DNA from: Candidatus Scalindua japonica
GTDB lineage: Bacteria; Planctomycetota; Brocadiia; Brocadiales; Scalinduaceae
Direction: 5' to 3'
NCBI RefSeq assembly: GCF_002443295.1
Contig: NZ_BAOS01000001.1
Coordinates: 124,001-188,000, forward strand
DNA length: 64,000 nt
Below are positions 1 to 8,456 of this stretch, piece by piece (position 1 is the stretch's first letter; every line of letters begins with the position of its first letter). A program made the position numbers and the translations under genes. Under the pieces are notes generated by a model, which saw only the letters and a list, made by a program, of their open reading frames with translations, was not told the DNA's origin and ran no database searches.

Positions 1-1
1 T

Positions 2-2593
2 GCAAGCCTGAAAGCAAACGCAATAATACTTATCTGTGTTGCATCAGTTTCAATAGTTGTAATTGTTTTCATTACTCACCTATTGATCAAAGCTTTGATT
101 ACAAAACCTATATCAAAGATGTCTCGTGTGATGGCTTCTATTGCTAATGGCGATCTTGACAAAAGGATAAGCATCTCTTCACGAGACGAAATAGGAATGT
201 TAGTTACCTCAATAAATAAAATGACAGAAGATCTACAGAAGACTACCGTGTCTAAGGCCTATGTGGATGGCATTATTGAAAGTATGATAGATACGCTTGT
301 AGTAATAGACCGAAATGGTAAAATAAAAACCGTAAATAAATCAACACTGGATCTCTTAGGTTATGAACAAACTGATTTAATTGGTAACGATATAAATATG
401 ATCCTGAATGATAAAGACAATCCCATTGCGAACCGGAGCTGGAGTGATATTTGGAAGGGAGATGTATTAAAGGATTCTGATATTAGCTATCGTACTCAGA
501 AAAGCGAAGAGATACCTATGAACTTCTATGGGCGTATAATGCGTAATAGTGATGGGGAAGTGGCTAATATTGTTGGTGTCGCCAGAGACATGAGACAGAC
601 AAAAAAACTCATAAGTGAATTATCAGACTTTAAAGAGGCAACTTTGTACATGCTGGGTGATCTTGAAAAAGCTCGTATAGAGCTGGAAAAAGAAGAGAAA
701 AAACTGGATATGATAGTAACCGGGGTTGGAGCTTACTTGTGCCTCATAGATAGAGAAATGAAGATAACGTGGGGTAACAAACCATTCGAGCTGCAGTTTG
801 GAATAGTAAATGATTTACAAAAAGATGCCTGTAATAAAATTTTTGGGTGCGGTAATGTCCCTCCGGAGGACTGCACTACAAAACGTGTATTTAAAAGTGG
901 TAAGATAGAAGAGACAAAAAGATTGGTAGTTGACCGAGATAATGAAAAGAAATATTATCATTTTCTCGGCTCACCGATTAAAGACGATCAAGGCAATATC
1001 ACACATGTACTTGAGTTGGTTCAGGATATTACCAAAATGTGGCAGATGGAACATCAGAAGGAGATTATTTACAACATCAATAGAATTATTACTTCTGGTC
1101 TTATGTCAGATGTGTTTACGTCCATAAGTAATGAACTCAAACGCATTATTGAGTTTGATAGGATTAGTATCTCCCTTCTCGATGAAAAAACAGAAAAGTT
1201 TGAAGTTGTGGCAGTAGATAAATCGTATGACTCCACAGCAATAAATGAAGGTGATTGGTTTCCTAGGGAAGGGAGTTTATTAGATCAGGTAACTTTTACC
1301 GGAAGCCCGTTTATTGTGAAGGATACTTCAAGGAGTACTTTCTGGTCAGATCATTTGTTACTGAAAGAAGGGGTAAAATCCCGGCTTGGTTTTCCACTTG
1401 AATATAAAGGCGTCATTATCGGAACTATTAACCTTGCAAGCTTAAAAGAAAACAATTTCTCTGAAAATCATTTCACAATATTAGAGCAGATTGCCATGCA
1501 ACTAGCTATTGCCATAGAAAATGCCAGATTATTCGCAAAAACAATAGAATCAGAAAAAAGATATAAAGATCTTTATGACAATGCTCCGGACATATATATA
1601 ACAAACGACGAAAATGGAATTATTAACAATTGTAATAAAACAGGCGCAGAGATTCTAATGTACAATACAGACGAATTAATTGGAAGGCACATCTTCGAAT
1701 TTCAAACGGAGAAAAACAGGAATGTAATGGAGAAATTGTTGCCCAAACGTTTAAACGGACAGCTCGTAAAAGGATTAGAACTGCAACTGGTAAAAAAGGA
1801 TGGAAGCGTTATTGATGTCAGCTTGAACGATAATCATGTTTGTGACGATAGCGGTAAGATAATAGCTATCCAGTCAGCTTATCGGGATATAACCGCAAAA
1901 AAAAGTCTGGAATCACAACTTTTAGAAGCGGAAAAATTAGCATCGACAGGAAGAGTGGTTGCGAGTGTTGCGCACGAGATCAATAACCCACTGGAAGGTA
2001 TCGTTAATTACCTGCAATTGCTCCTGGAAAGAATGGAGGATAAAGATGAGAAAAGGAGATATGTTCAGCTTGTCATGGATGGTATTTACAGGATAGCAGG
2101 CATTGTAAGGCGTCTATTAGACTCGAATCTGAATATTTTAGAAGAAGAAGGAGATCACAATATTAATATTAACATACAAAATGTCTTAACTTTATTACAA
2201 AGTAAGCTTTCTCAACATAAGATAACGGTAAAACAGTCTTTTGATAAAAAAGCACCCAATATGAGATGCCATCCAAACCGATTAGAACAGGTATTTACAA
2301 ACCTTATACTCAATGCTGCTGATTCAATGCAAAATGGCGGGATTATCAATATAACAACTCAAGTTAATGATAATGAACTACTAATCGAATTTACTGATAA
2401 TGGTTGTGGAATACCTGAAAAAGATTTAACAAATATCTTTGAGCCATTTTTTAGCACAAAAAAAGGGGTTGGTACCGGTCTGGGCTTATGGATATGCTAC
2501 AATATTATAACTGAACATTCTGGGAGGATCAGCGTTAGAAGCAAACTTAATGTTAAGACAACTTTTCAGATTTCATTGCCTTACAAAAAATAG
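2..2593 (+). CDS. Membrane PAS/GAF sensor histidine kinase, 5'-truncated by window edge
   Basis: The frame is open from base 2, so the gene starts outside the window; the TTG at 83 is probably not its start. The first codons give a hydrophobic membrane segment (about residues 8-28), followed by a HAMP linker, a PAS domain, a second PAS-like domain with three nearby cysteines (around 830-880), a GAF domain (about 1080-1540), a third PAS domain, then HisKA with the H-box HEINNPLEG (His at 1973-1975) and a HATPase domain with N-box NLILNAADS and glycine boxes DNGCGIPE and GTGLGL. It would autophosphorylate on His and pass phosphate to a response regulator. The likely partner is the NtrC-type protein at 3255, which follows after one antisense gene. 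The signal sensed is unknown. Domain calls are firm; pairing is inference. Confidence 0.95.
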   Translation, partial: ASLKANAIILICVASVSIVVIVFITHLLIKALITKPISKMSRVMASIANGDLDKRISISSRDEIGMLVTSINKMTEDLQKTTVSKAYVDGIIESMIDTLVVIDRNGKIKTVNKSTLDLLGYEQTDLIGNDINMILNDKDNPIANRSWSDIWKGDVLKDSDISYRTQKSEEIPMNFYGRIMRNSDGEVANIVGVARDMRQTKKLISELSDFKEATLYMLGDLEKARIELEKEEKKLDMIVTGVGAYLCLIDREMKITWGNKPFELQFGIVNDLQKDACNKIFGCGNVPPEDCTTKRVFKSGKIEETKRLVVDRDNEKKYYHFLGSPIKDDQGNITHVLELVQDITKMWQMEHQKEIIYNINRIITSGLMSDVFTSISNELKRIIEFDRISISLLDEKTEKFEVVAVDKSYDSTAINEGDWFPREGSLLDQVTFTGSPFIVKDTSRSTFWSDHLLLKEGVKSRLGFPLEYKGVIIGTINLASLKENNFSENHFTILEQIAMQLAIAIENARLFAKTIESEKRYKDLYDNAPDIYITNDENGIINNCNKTGAEILMYNTDELIGRHIFEFQTEKNRNVMEKLLPKRLNGQLVKGLELQLVKKDGSVIDVSLNDNHVCDDSGKIIAIQSAYRDITAKKSLESQLLEAEKLASTGRVVASVAHEINNPLEGIVNYLQLLLERMEDKDEKRRYVQLVMDGIYRIAGIVRRLLDSNLNILEEEGDHNININIQNVLTLLQSKLSQHKITVKQSFDKKAPNMRCHPNRLEQVFTNLILNAADSMQNGGIINITTQVNDNELLIEFTDNGCGIPEKDLTNIFEPFFSTKKGVGTGLGLWICYNIITEHSGRISVRSKLNVKTTFQISLPYKK

Positions 2594-2629
2594 GCTGATT
2601 GCTTGTGCCATGAGTCAGAGTTCCCGTTA

Positions 2630-3010
2630 TTATTTGTATTGTATATTAAATGATCTGTCATCACCATGTTGCAAGAAAGCAATTGCCTTTACGTCTTTAT
2701 ATTCACTGTCATCGGCAATATATTCAAGGTTTTGAGTAACCTGGGCAAGATCAACAATCGTATCAAAAAGCCATCTTTCGTATGGCAGAGATACAAGCGC
2801 TAACAGTTCAGAGGCGACAGTTTGTGATATTTCGCCGTCTCTCCAACGCCTGGCAATGACACTTATTTCCTTATAGAGATTCTCTTGAGCAGGAAACCTG
2901 CAATACTGATATCTCTTATTATCTATAATTTTGTCTATTGTAATATCAGGTTCGGAATAAACGGATTGTTCAAAATCTACAATTTTTATGTTTTCCTTTA
3001 TATTTTCCAT
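2630..3010 (-). CDS. Hypothetical protein, 126 aa
   Basis: I do not recognise this protein. It is a soluble acidic protein with no signal peptide or membrane segment. It is accepted as real because a good ribosome binding site (AAGGAG) lies about 7 bases before the ATG. It sits antisense between the histidine kinase and the NtrC-type regulator, ending 36 bp after the kinase stop in a convergent arrangement. The 244 bp upstream is shared with the divergent regulator gene, so the two may share a control region. The motif ARRWRDGE and the Leu-rich stretch after it suggest a mostly helical fold. No function is proposed. Confidence 0.7.
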   Translation of the reverse strand: MENIKENIKIVDFEQSVYSEPDITIDKIIDNKRYQYCRFPAQENLYKEISVIARRWRDGEISQTVASELLALVSLPYERWLFDTIVDLAQVTQNLEYIADDSEYKDVKAIAFLQHGDDRSFNIQYK

Positions 3011-3254
3011 GACAAGCTCCTTTTTAAAATGTAATTAAAACGAATTCTAAAAGATAACTAAGTATATGTTAAGTAGCAATAAACATGCCAGTTGACAATT
3101 GCTCACACAACATATTTTCGTATATGATGTTATGGTTATTATATATTTTAAATAACTTTTTGATGATGGTTTAAATTTGACAATTTTGCGGGGAATTTCA
3201 AAGAAAATGGCAGAAATAAGCCTTTTTGTTAATTTTATGTGGGGTAACTAACCA

Positions 3255-4652
3255 ATGATGAATAATATAAAGCAGATATTGGTAGTTGAGGATGATGAAT
3301 ATGTTCTTGGTAGTATTAAAAGTGTTCTGGATGGTGAAGGGTATAAGGTCAAAACGGCATCAAATGGTTTGGATGCGCTCAATCTCTATAGAAAAGCACC
3401 ATATGCTTTGGTTGTTTCTGACCTTAAAATGCCACAAATGGATGGATTTGAATTATTAAAGCAACTAAAGAATGAGTACCCGGATGTATCTTTGATTATG
3501 ATGACGGCATATGGCAGTGTTAGAACTGCCGTTGAAGCGATGAAGATAGGTGCATATGATTATCTCACTAAACCCGTTTCTGCTGAAGAGTTAAGGCTAG
3601 TTGTCAAACGTGTATTTGAAAAACAGAAATTAATTATAGAAAACAAGTTATTACGCAAGGAACTCGAAGAGAGGTTTGGTTTTGGCAATATAATTGGGAA
3701 GTCACACAGAATTCAGCAAGTTTATGATATAGTCACTCAGGTGGCAGATACAGATGCTACCGTCTTAATAACTGGAGAAACTGGTACAGGGAAAGAGCTT
3801 GTAGCACATGCAATTCATCAGAATAGTAACAGAAAGAACTCGCCTTTTGTTATTATGAATTGTAGCGCCTTACCAGAAACATTACTGGAGACTGAGCTCT
3901 TTGGACATGAAGAAGGGGCTTTTACAGGTGCGATAAAGCAAAGGACAGGTAAATTTGAACATGCTGATAAAGGGACTGTTTTTTTTGATGAAATGAGTAA
4001 TCTGCCCCTTTCTATGCAAGCGAAACTTCTCAGGTTATTACAGGAGAAGTCGTTCGAAAGAATTGGTGGAAACCATACTATTAATGTTGATGTAAGGATC
4101 ATTGCCGCTACAAATAAAGATCTAAAAAAATTATCAGAAGAAGGGAGTTTTAGAAATGATTTATATTACCGTTTAAATGTTGTTCCAATACAATTGCCTC
4201 CATTACGAGAGAGGAGAGAGGATATCCCTTTACTCGTATCACATTTTATCGAAAAATATAATAAATCATTTAAGAAAGATATTAAATCTATTTCACCGAA
4301 TGCCCTTACTATTTTAATGTCTTACTACTGGCCAGGTAATGTCAGGGAACTTGAAAACCTGGTTGAGCGAGCGGTAATCATGATGAAAGGTGATATAATA
4401 AATGAGGTAGATCTATTAATTCCCACAAATAAGCAACAGGAAGAAGGATTAAAAGGACTTTATGATGGTAGAATCACAGATAGTAGTTTAGAAGAGTTCT
4501 TATCACATTGCGAGGAAACATATATAACCAAACTTTTAAAACGATATAAAGGACGTATCGACTCATCTGCGAAAATATCTGGTATCGACTCAAAAACCCT
4601 TTACCGCAAAATGAAGAAATACGATATTAACAAAGATAGCTTCAAAGATTAA
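3255..4652 (+). CDS. NtrC-family sigma54-dependent response regulator
   Basis: The protein has 465 residues in the classic three-domain order. The receiver domain (1-120) has phospho-acceptor Asp56 in VVSDLKMP and the conserved Lys in YLTKPVS. The AAA+ sigma54-interaction domain (about 145-380) has Walker A GETGTGKE, the sigma54-contact loop GAFTGA near residue 221, and Walker B-like FFDEMSNL. The C-terminal Fis-type helix-turn-helix (about 415-460) contains GIDSKTLYRKMKKY. It would activate sigma54 promoters after phosphorylation, probably by the kinase at the left edge. A strong sigma54 promoter at 5086-5101 lies about 430 bp downstream, ahead of the PII/Amt genes, making that operon a plausible target. 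The length is normal for the family. Confidence 0.95.
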   Translation: MMNNIKQILVVEDDEYVLGSIKSVLDGEGYKVKTASNGLDALNLYRKAPYALVVSDLKMPQMDGFELLKQLKNEYPDVSLIMMTAYGSVRTAVEAMKIGAYDYLTKPVSAEELRLVVKRVFEKQKLIIENKLLRKELEERFGFGNIIGKSHRIQQVYDIVTQVADTDATVLITGETGTGKELVAHAIHQNSNRKNSPFVIMNCSALPETLLETELFGHEEGAFTGAIKQRTGKFEHADKGTVFFDEMSNLPLSMQAKLLRLLQEKSFERIGGNHTINVDVRIIAATNKDLKKLSEEGSFRNDLYYRLNVVPIQLPPLRERREDIPLLVSHFIEKYNKSFKKDIKSISPNALTILMSYYWPGNVRELENLVERAVIMMKGDIINEVDLLIPTNKQQEEGLKGLYDGRITDSSLEEFLSHCEETYITKLLKRYKGRIDSSAKISGIDSKTLYRKMKKYDINKDSFKD

Positions 4653-5036
4653 TTATTTTGCTGATTGATGAGAAGATTCAAAGCGAAGCTCCGCCCGCGC
4701 CCGTCCGCCTGCAAACATGTAATAGTCTGGTAGGTGGTCGTTCCTCCCTCAGAATGAGATACGGTATGAAGAACCTGATAAAATACTCTTTTAAGTAGCA
4801 TCGAAACACCTTAACACAGCACATATTTATATTTCAAAAGAACAGAACTACAGCATTTAGTGCATAAATGCCTGAAACTGTCACTCTTGCCAGATTTCTT
4901 ATAAGGCGTTATGCTTTGTATGCTTAGATTTTATTTACATTAAACCGTCTCCTCTTTAGGGCGTTATTACCCGAATTACACATTTTTGAATTTTGTTGGT
5001 AAGGCATTTTTTTATACAAATTAAGTCTAATGTTGA
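4653..5036. other. Non-coding stretch between regulator and PII operon
   Basis: No credible protein gene is visible here. A GC-rich patch (about 4688-4712) stands out from the AT-rich surroundings. The stretch ends in a strong intrinsic terminator at 5037-5070 that is about 400 bp past the regulator stop. Either the regulator mRNA has a long 3' tail or a small RNA is made here; I cannot tell which. Enhancer sites for an NtrC-type activator would also be expected here, but I see no clear TGCAC-N-GTGCA palindrome. Confidence 0.5.
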
Positions 5037-5070
5037 AGGCTACTTAGGAAGATCCTAAGCAGCCTTTTTT
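5037..5070 (+). terminator. Intrinsic terminator upstream of PII operon
   Basis: A 13-bp stem, AGGCTACTTAGGA paired with TCCTAAGCAGCCT (one mismatch), closes a 3-base loop and runs into six T residues. It insulates the sigma54 promoter 16 bp downstream from transcription coming from the regulator side. Confidence 0.8.
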
Positions 5071-5085
5071 CTTTAATTTTGATAG

Positions 5086-5101
5086 TGGTACCTCTCTTGC
5101 T
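5086..5101 (+). promoter_or_regulatory. Sigma54 (-24/-12) promoter for PII/PII/Amt operon
   Basis: The sequence TGGTAC-CTCTC-TTGCT matches the consensus TGGCAC-N5-TTGCW with one change. The invariant GG (5087-5088) and GC (5099-5100) have the required 10-base spacing. A start site near 5112 would leave a leader of about 55 bases before the GTG of the first PII gene. An NtrC-type activator is encoded just upstream. Confidence 0.85.
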
Positions 5102-5167
5102 CTACTACAGCACATCAAAGAGCATAACATTTCTAATTCTAAATTTATTTCAGGAAGGGAGTAAACC

Positions 5168-5593
5168 GTGAAGAGAGTAACCGCATTTATAAAGCCAATG
5201 GCATTGGAAATTTTAGAAGACTATTTTGGGAAGATAGGTTATCCAGTATTAAAGATGTGCATAAATGATGACACTCAGGTTGCTAATAGGACTCTTTTTT
5301 GGCGTGACGAAGAGTACCTCGTTGATTTGATAAAAAATGTCAAGATAGAAGTTATTTTAGATGAAAATGTCGTAGAAGAAGCAGTGCAGAATATTAGTAA
5401 GCATTTATATAAAGAAGATTGTAATGATTGTCAATATGAATATGCGTTACGATTAAAATCAAGTATGGTAAGAGATAATATTATAACAAAAGATGGTAGA
5501 TGGGTATCGTTGCCACAAAGACAGGAACAACTTATTCAGGAGCAGGGACCTGTCGCACAGCAACAAGAAGTTTTGGAAATTATGGATGTCTGA
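5168..5593 (+). CDS. Degenerate PII-like protein (GlnB/GlnK family)
   Basis: A 141-residue protein with a GTG start and the ribosome site AGGAAGGGAG. The first 75 residues follow the PII fold: MKRVTAFIKP, then EEYLVDL aligned with the T-loop Tyr51 region of GlnB, then VKIEVIL. The T-loop sequence (CINDDTQVANRTLFW) is unlike the usual GFGRQKGHTEL. The ATP-binding B-loop TGxxGDGK is replaced by KEDCNDCQ, and the C-loop IRTGE is absent. A Gln-rich tail follows. It probably cannot bind ATP and 2-oxoglutarate in the normal way. It is first in a sigma54-driven operon with a second PII and an Amt, so a role in ammonium transport control, perhaps as a subunit in mixed trimers, is inference. Confidence 0.75.
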   Translation: MKRVTAFIKPMALEILEDYFGKIGYPVLKMCINDDTQVANRTLFWRDEEYLVDLIKNVKIEVILDENVVEEAVQNISKHLYKEDCNDCQYEYALRLKSSMVRDNIITKDGRWVSLPQRQEQLIQEQGPVAQQQEVLEIMDV

Positions 5594-5637
5594 GTTTAAT
5601 TTTTTTTAATAACAAATATTATTTGGGAGAGAAGAAA

Positions 5638-6072
5638 ATGGAAAAAATAGAAGCTGTCATTCGCCCGCAACGATTTATGGCTGTCAGTTCCATGTTATAT
5701 GAAATAGGAATAATTAGTATGAATATTAGTGAGATCAGAGGGCATGGAAATGAAATTGGTGCGCTACAGATGTGGAGAGGAAGAGAATATAAGGTTGATA
5801 TGCATGAAAAGATAAAAATTGAGATTGTCGTCTCTGAAGTAGATGTTGAGTCAGTAGTGAACATAATTCTTAGAGAGGCAAAAACAGGAGCAACTGGGGA
5901 TGGAAGAATATTTATAACACATATAGAGTCTGCTTATAGAATACGTTCAGGTGAGAAGTGGGAAGATGCCGCTAATGCTGCTACAAAAAAACGGGTTGTC
6001 AAAATGCCGCCAAAAAAACAAAAAGAAGTTTCAGCAATGGTTAAATATTCTGAGACAGAAGGTGTTTTTTGA
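5638..6072 (+). CDS. PII signal protein (GlnK-like)
   Basis: A 144-residue PII protein that would form trimers reporting ATP/ADP and 2-oxoglutarate state and gating the neighbouring Amt channel. The start is the ATG at 5638, preceded by GGGAGAGAAG. Visible PII features are MEKIEAVIRP, Tyr51 in RGREYKVD (the uridylylation site in enteric PII), B-loop TGATGDGRIF and C-loop RIRSGE. Departures from E. coli GlnB are Trp for Tyr46 and, in the T-loop, Glu for Gln39, the residue that helps bind Mg-2-oxoglutarate. The C-terminus extends about 30 residues, Lys-rich, past the usual end. It sits 44 bp after the first PII and 74 bp before amt, in the classic glnK-amtB order. Confidence 0.92.
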   Translation: MEKIEAVIRPQRFMAVSSMLYEIGIISMNISEIRGHGNEIGALQMWRGREYKVDMHEKIKIEIVVSEVDVESVVNIILREAKTGATGDGRIFITHIESAYRIRSGEKWEDAANAATKKRVVKMPPKKQKEVSAMVKYSETEGVF

Positions 6073-6146
6073 AGCGTTACTTTCATCAAAGCTAATCAAT
6101 AATTGTCAATCATTCAGCAAAATAAGAATTATAAAAGGAGGTTTTA

Positions 6147-7598
6147 ATGCAAAAAATATTTAGAATAAGAACGGGATCTCTTGGTTTACTCATGTTATGC
6201 GTTACGTCAATGCTTTTTCTCTGGACAAGTTGCGCACTGGCTGGCGATCCCAATGGAGCGTTTACATTTACTAAAAGTCTGGAAGGGTTGACTACTTCAG
6301 GCAATTTTGTATGGATACTGATGGCGGCTTTTCTCATTCTTTTTATGCAGGCTGGATTTATGTTGCTGGGTGGTCTTGTTCGATCTAAGAACATGCTCAG
6401 CTATATGACCCATTGCTTCATGGCTACAACTGCAGGTGCCTTTATTTTCTGGCTCTTCGGTTTTGCACTTATGTTTGGAGGCTCTCATCTGGCACCTGGT
6501 CTTGTAAAAGGTAATTCCTTTATTGGTTACGGAGGTTTTCTACTTTTAGGTGAAACATATGACGTAAAAACAATTCTGCTCTTTATTTTCATGGCGGTTG
6601 TTGCAACTTTTATCGGTAGTATTATAGCTGGTGCTGTGGCAGAAAGGATTAAATTTTCTGCATTTTTAATTTCATGCTTTTTGGTATATGCGTTTGTTTA
6701 TTCATTTTATGGCCACTGGATTTGGGGAGAAGGCTGGCTGGCAGAGTTGGAATTGGGAGTCGGAGTCAAGGACTTTGCAGGATCGGGAGTAGTTCACGCA
6801 ATTGGGGGTATCTGTGCTTTTATGGGTGCATGGGCATTAGGCCCAAGAATCGGAAAATTTAATCCTGACGGTTCTTCCAATCACATACCAGGACATAACA
6901 TCGCCTATGTGCTTATTGGCACGATTATTTTAGCTTTTGGATGGCTTGCTTATGACGCAGGCAGTACCCTTGCTATCTCAGAGTTAAGGTCGTCAATCAT
7001 TGCAGCCAATACATTTCTCGCTGGTATTTCTGGAGCCATCATTGTCGTCTTGTATACATACATAAAAAATAAAAAAGCGGATATAGCAGAAGCCTGTAAT
7101 GGCGCATTAGGAGGGTTTGTAGCTGTTTCTGCATCATGCGCGTACGTTGCACCATGGGCAGCCGTTATAATAGGACTGAGTGGTGGTCTATTAATGTGTG
7201 CTACTGTGTGGTTGGTTGAACAGAAATTTAAAGTGGATGATCCCCTTGGTGCAGTATCTGTTCATGGTGCTAATGGGTTATGGGGACTTCTTGCCGTAGG
7301 GATCTTTGCTGATGGTTCCTATGCAGGAGTAAGTGGTTTGATCACGGGTTCCGGTGGGCAATTTCTTGCTCAGCTGATTGCCTTTGGTACCGCAATTGTG
7401 TGGGCAGGTGTACTTGGTTTTGGCATTTTCTTTGGACTGAAACATACTATTGGTATCAGGGTGTCTAAAACAGAAGAACTTGATGGCCTGGATGTTGTTC
7501 TCCATGGTACTCAGTGTTATCCACCGGATGGCAAATATATTGAGGATATTGACACTGTAGTTCGTAAGCATATTCGGTTAGGCGAATTTGTTCAGTAA
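6147..7598 (+). CDS. amt: Ammonium transporter (Amt/MEP/Rh family)
   Basis: A 483-residue inner-membrane channel for ammonium, with an N-terminal hydrophobic leader and about eleven further membrane segments. Key AmtB features are present: Asp209 and His217 in DFAGSGVVH (AmtB Asp160/His168), His373 in GAVSVHGANG (AmtB His318), the gate region FIFWLFGF, and the C-terminal regulatory sequence GIRVSKTEELDGLD, where PII proteins dock. The ribosome site AAAGGAGG lies 6 bases before the ATG. It is the third gene of the sigma54-driven operon. Its 3' end faces the toxin-antitoxin pair across only 12 bp. For an ammonium-oxidising or ammonium-assimilating cell this is the uptake gene; which of the two applies is not decidable here. 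Confidence 0.96.
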   Translation: MQKIFRIRTGSLGLLMLCVTSMLFLWTSCALAGDPNGAFTFTKSLEGLTTSGNFVWILMAAFLILFMQAGFMLLGGLVRSKNMLSYMTHCFMATTAGAFIFWLFGFALMFGGSHLAPGLVKGNSFIGYGGFLLLGETYDVKTILLFIFMAVVATFIGSIIAGAVAERIKFSAFLISCFLVYAFVYSFYGHWIWGEGWLAELELGVGVKDFAGSGVVHAIGGICAFMGAWALGPRIGKFNPDGSSNHIPGHNIAYVLIGTIILAFGWLAYDAGSTLAISELRSSIIAANTFLAGISGAIIVVLYTYIKNKKADIAEACNGALGGFVAVSASCAYVAPWAAVIIGLSGGLLMCATVWLVEQKFKVDDPLGAVSVHGANGLWGLLAVGIFADGSYAGVSGLITGSGGQFLAQLIAFGTAIVWAGVLGFGIFFGLKHTIGIRVSKTEELDGLDVVLHGTQCYPPDGKYIEDIDTVVRKHIRLGEFVQ

Positions 7599-7610
7599 CG
7601 AGAATAGTTA

Positions 7611-7886
7611 TTAACTAATTGGTTGCTGGCTACAAACATTTACTAAAATAATATCTTTTTCATTGATATAAAATTCTAAAGTTATGCGGTAGGAAATATT
7701 TATTGAAACAGAATGTAGTTTCTTTAATTTTCCTTTTAATTGATGCAGTCTTAAGGAAGGATGTTCAGGATTAATTTCCAATATTTTTAGCGTTTTTTCG
7801 TATTGAGAAACGATATCTGGATGTTTCTTTAAATATTTTTTTGCTCTTTTTATATAACTATCTGTGTAAATGAGTTTATATTTCAT
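7611..7886 (-). CDS. RelE/YafQ-type toxin
   Basis: A 91-residue basic protein of the RelE/ParE superfamily, normally an mRNA interferase acting at the ribosome or a gyrase poison. Matching features are the N-terminal YTDSYIKRAKKYLKKHP, the central LKGKLKKLHSVSI, and SYRITLEF near the C-terminus with the family's conserved Arg. The gene overlaps the 3' end of the antitoxin gene by 11 bases, typical of coupled type II pairs. It ends 12 bp from the stop of the convergent amt gene, leaving no room for a separate terminator. Confidence 0.82.
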   Translation of the reverse strand: MKYKLIYTDSYIKRAKKYLKKHPDIVSQYEKTLKILEINPEHPSLRLHQLKGKLKKLHSVSINISYRITLEFYINEKDIILVNVCSQQPIS

Positions 7887-8133
7887 TTGTTACTCGTTTT
7901 ATGTGATTTTCAACCGTTTCAGTAACAAATTTACCTGCTTGATAATCAGCTTCTGTTTCATGCAAAGCAGCATCAAGTTCGCATTCACGAAGGTAGTTAT
8001 AATGTTGCATATCCATAACTACAAATTTTTCTTTACCGCGAACAGTGATAACTAATTCATTGTCGCTATCAAGATTACTTTCAATTGCGGATATGCCTTT
8101 TGTTTTTAATTGATTCGCTGTTATAGTATTCAT
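7876..8133 (-). CDS. Phd/YefM-type antitoxin
   Basis: An 85-residue antitoxin gene placed before and overlapping the RelE-type toxin. The N-terminus, ITANQLKTKGISAIE, and the central LVITVRGKEKFVVMDMQHY are typical of the Phd/YefM DNA-binding fold; the acidic helical C-terminus would neutralise the toxin. The ribosome site TAAGGAG lies before the ATG. It would repress its own promoter in the 8134-8310 region. Confidence 0.85.
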   Translation of the reverse strand: MNTITANQLKTKGISAIESNLDSDNELVITVRGKEKFVVMDMQHYNYLRECELDAALHETEADYQAGKFVTETVENHIKRVTNEI

Positions 8134-8310
8134 AATAACTCCTTAAAAAGTATATTTATTAGCACTTTATATAGTGCGATAATATTATTAATAGGTTCTA
8201 TAATCAAGTAAATAATTTTACAAACACATTCAGATCGAATTCACTCGTTGCAAGCTCCTCCTGAATCGGCTGATGTCGGCGTAAGAGTTAAATATAATTG
8301 ATACTCGATA

Positions 8311-8437
8311 ATGAATTATTGGTTAACTACTCACTGGCCACCAAGAATTGGAGATGATCCATCAAGTATTGGGTTAGGAGTGTGGATATCCGAACGTTGT
8401 AAAGAAGTAGGAAAAGATTTTAATATTGGAGACCTGC
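8311..8437 (+). pseudogene. Possible 5' remnant of an unrelated gene
   Basis: About 42 codons from an ATG read MNYWLTTHWPP...GVWISERCKEVGKDFNIGDL, which has the look of the start of a real protein (my recollection is of EVE/restriction-related N-termini, unverified). Sense ends abruptly at about 8437, where the DNA becomes the antisense of the BcrAD-like gene's 3' end. There is no ribosome site. I read it as a fragment left by a deletion or rearrangement. Confidence 0.35.
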
Positions 8438-8456
8438 ATCATTTTGATCCAGACGG

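Noticed and set aside
3180-3254. Sigma54 promoter before the NtrC-type gene (TGGCAG...AGCC)
   Set aside because: The GG to GC spacing is 9, not 10, and the TT before GC is missing.
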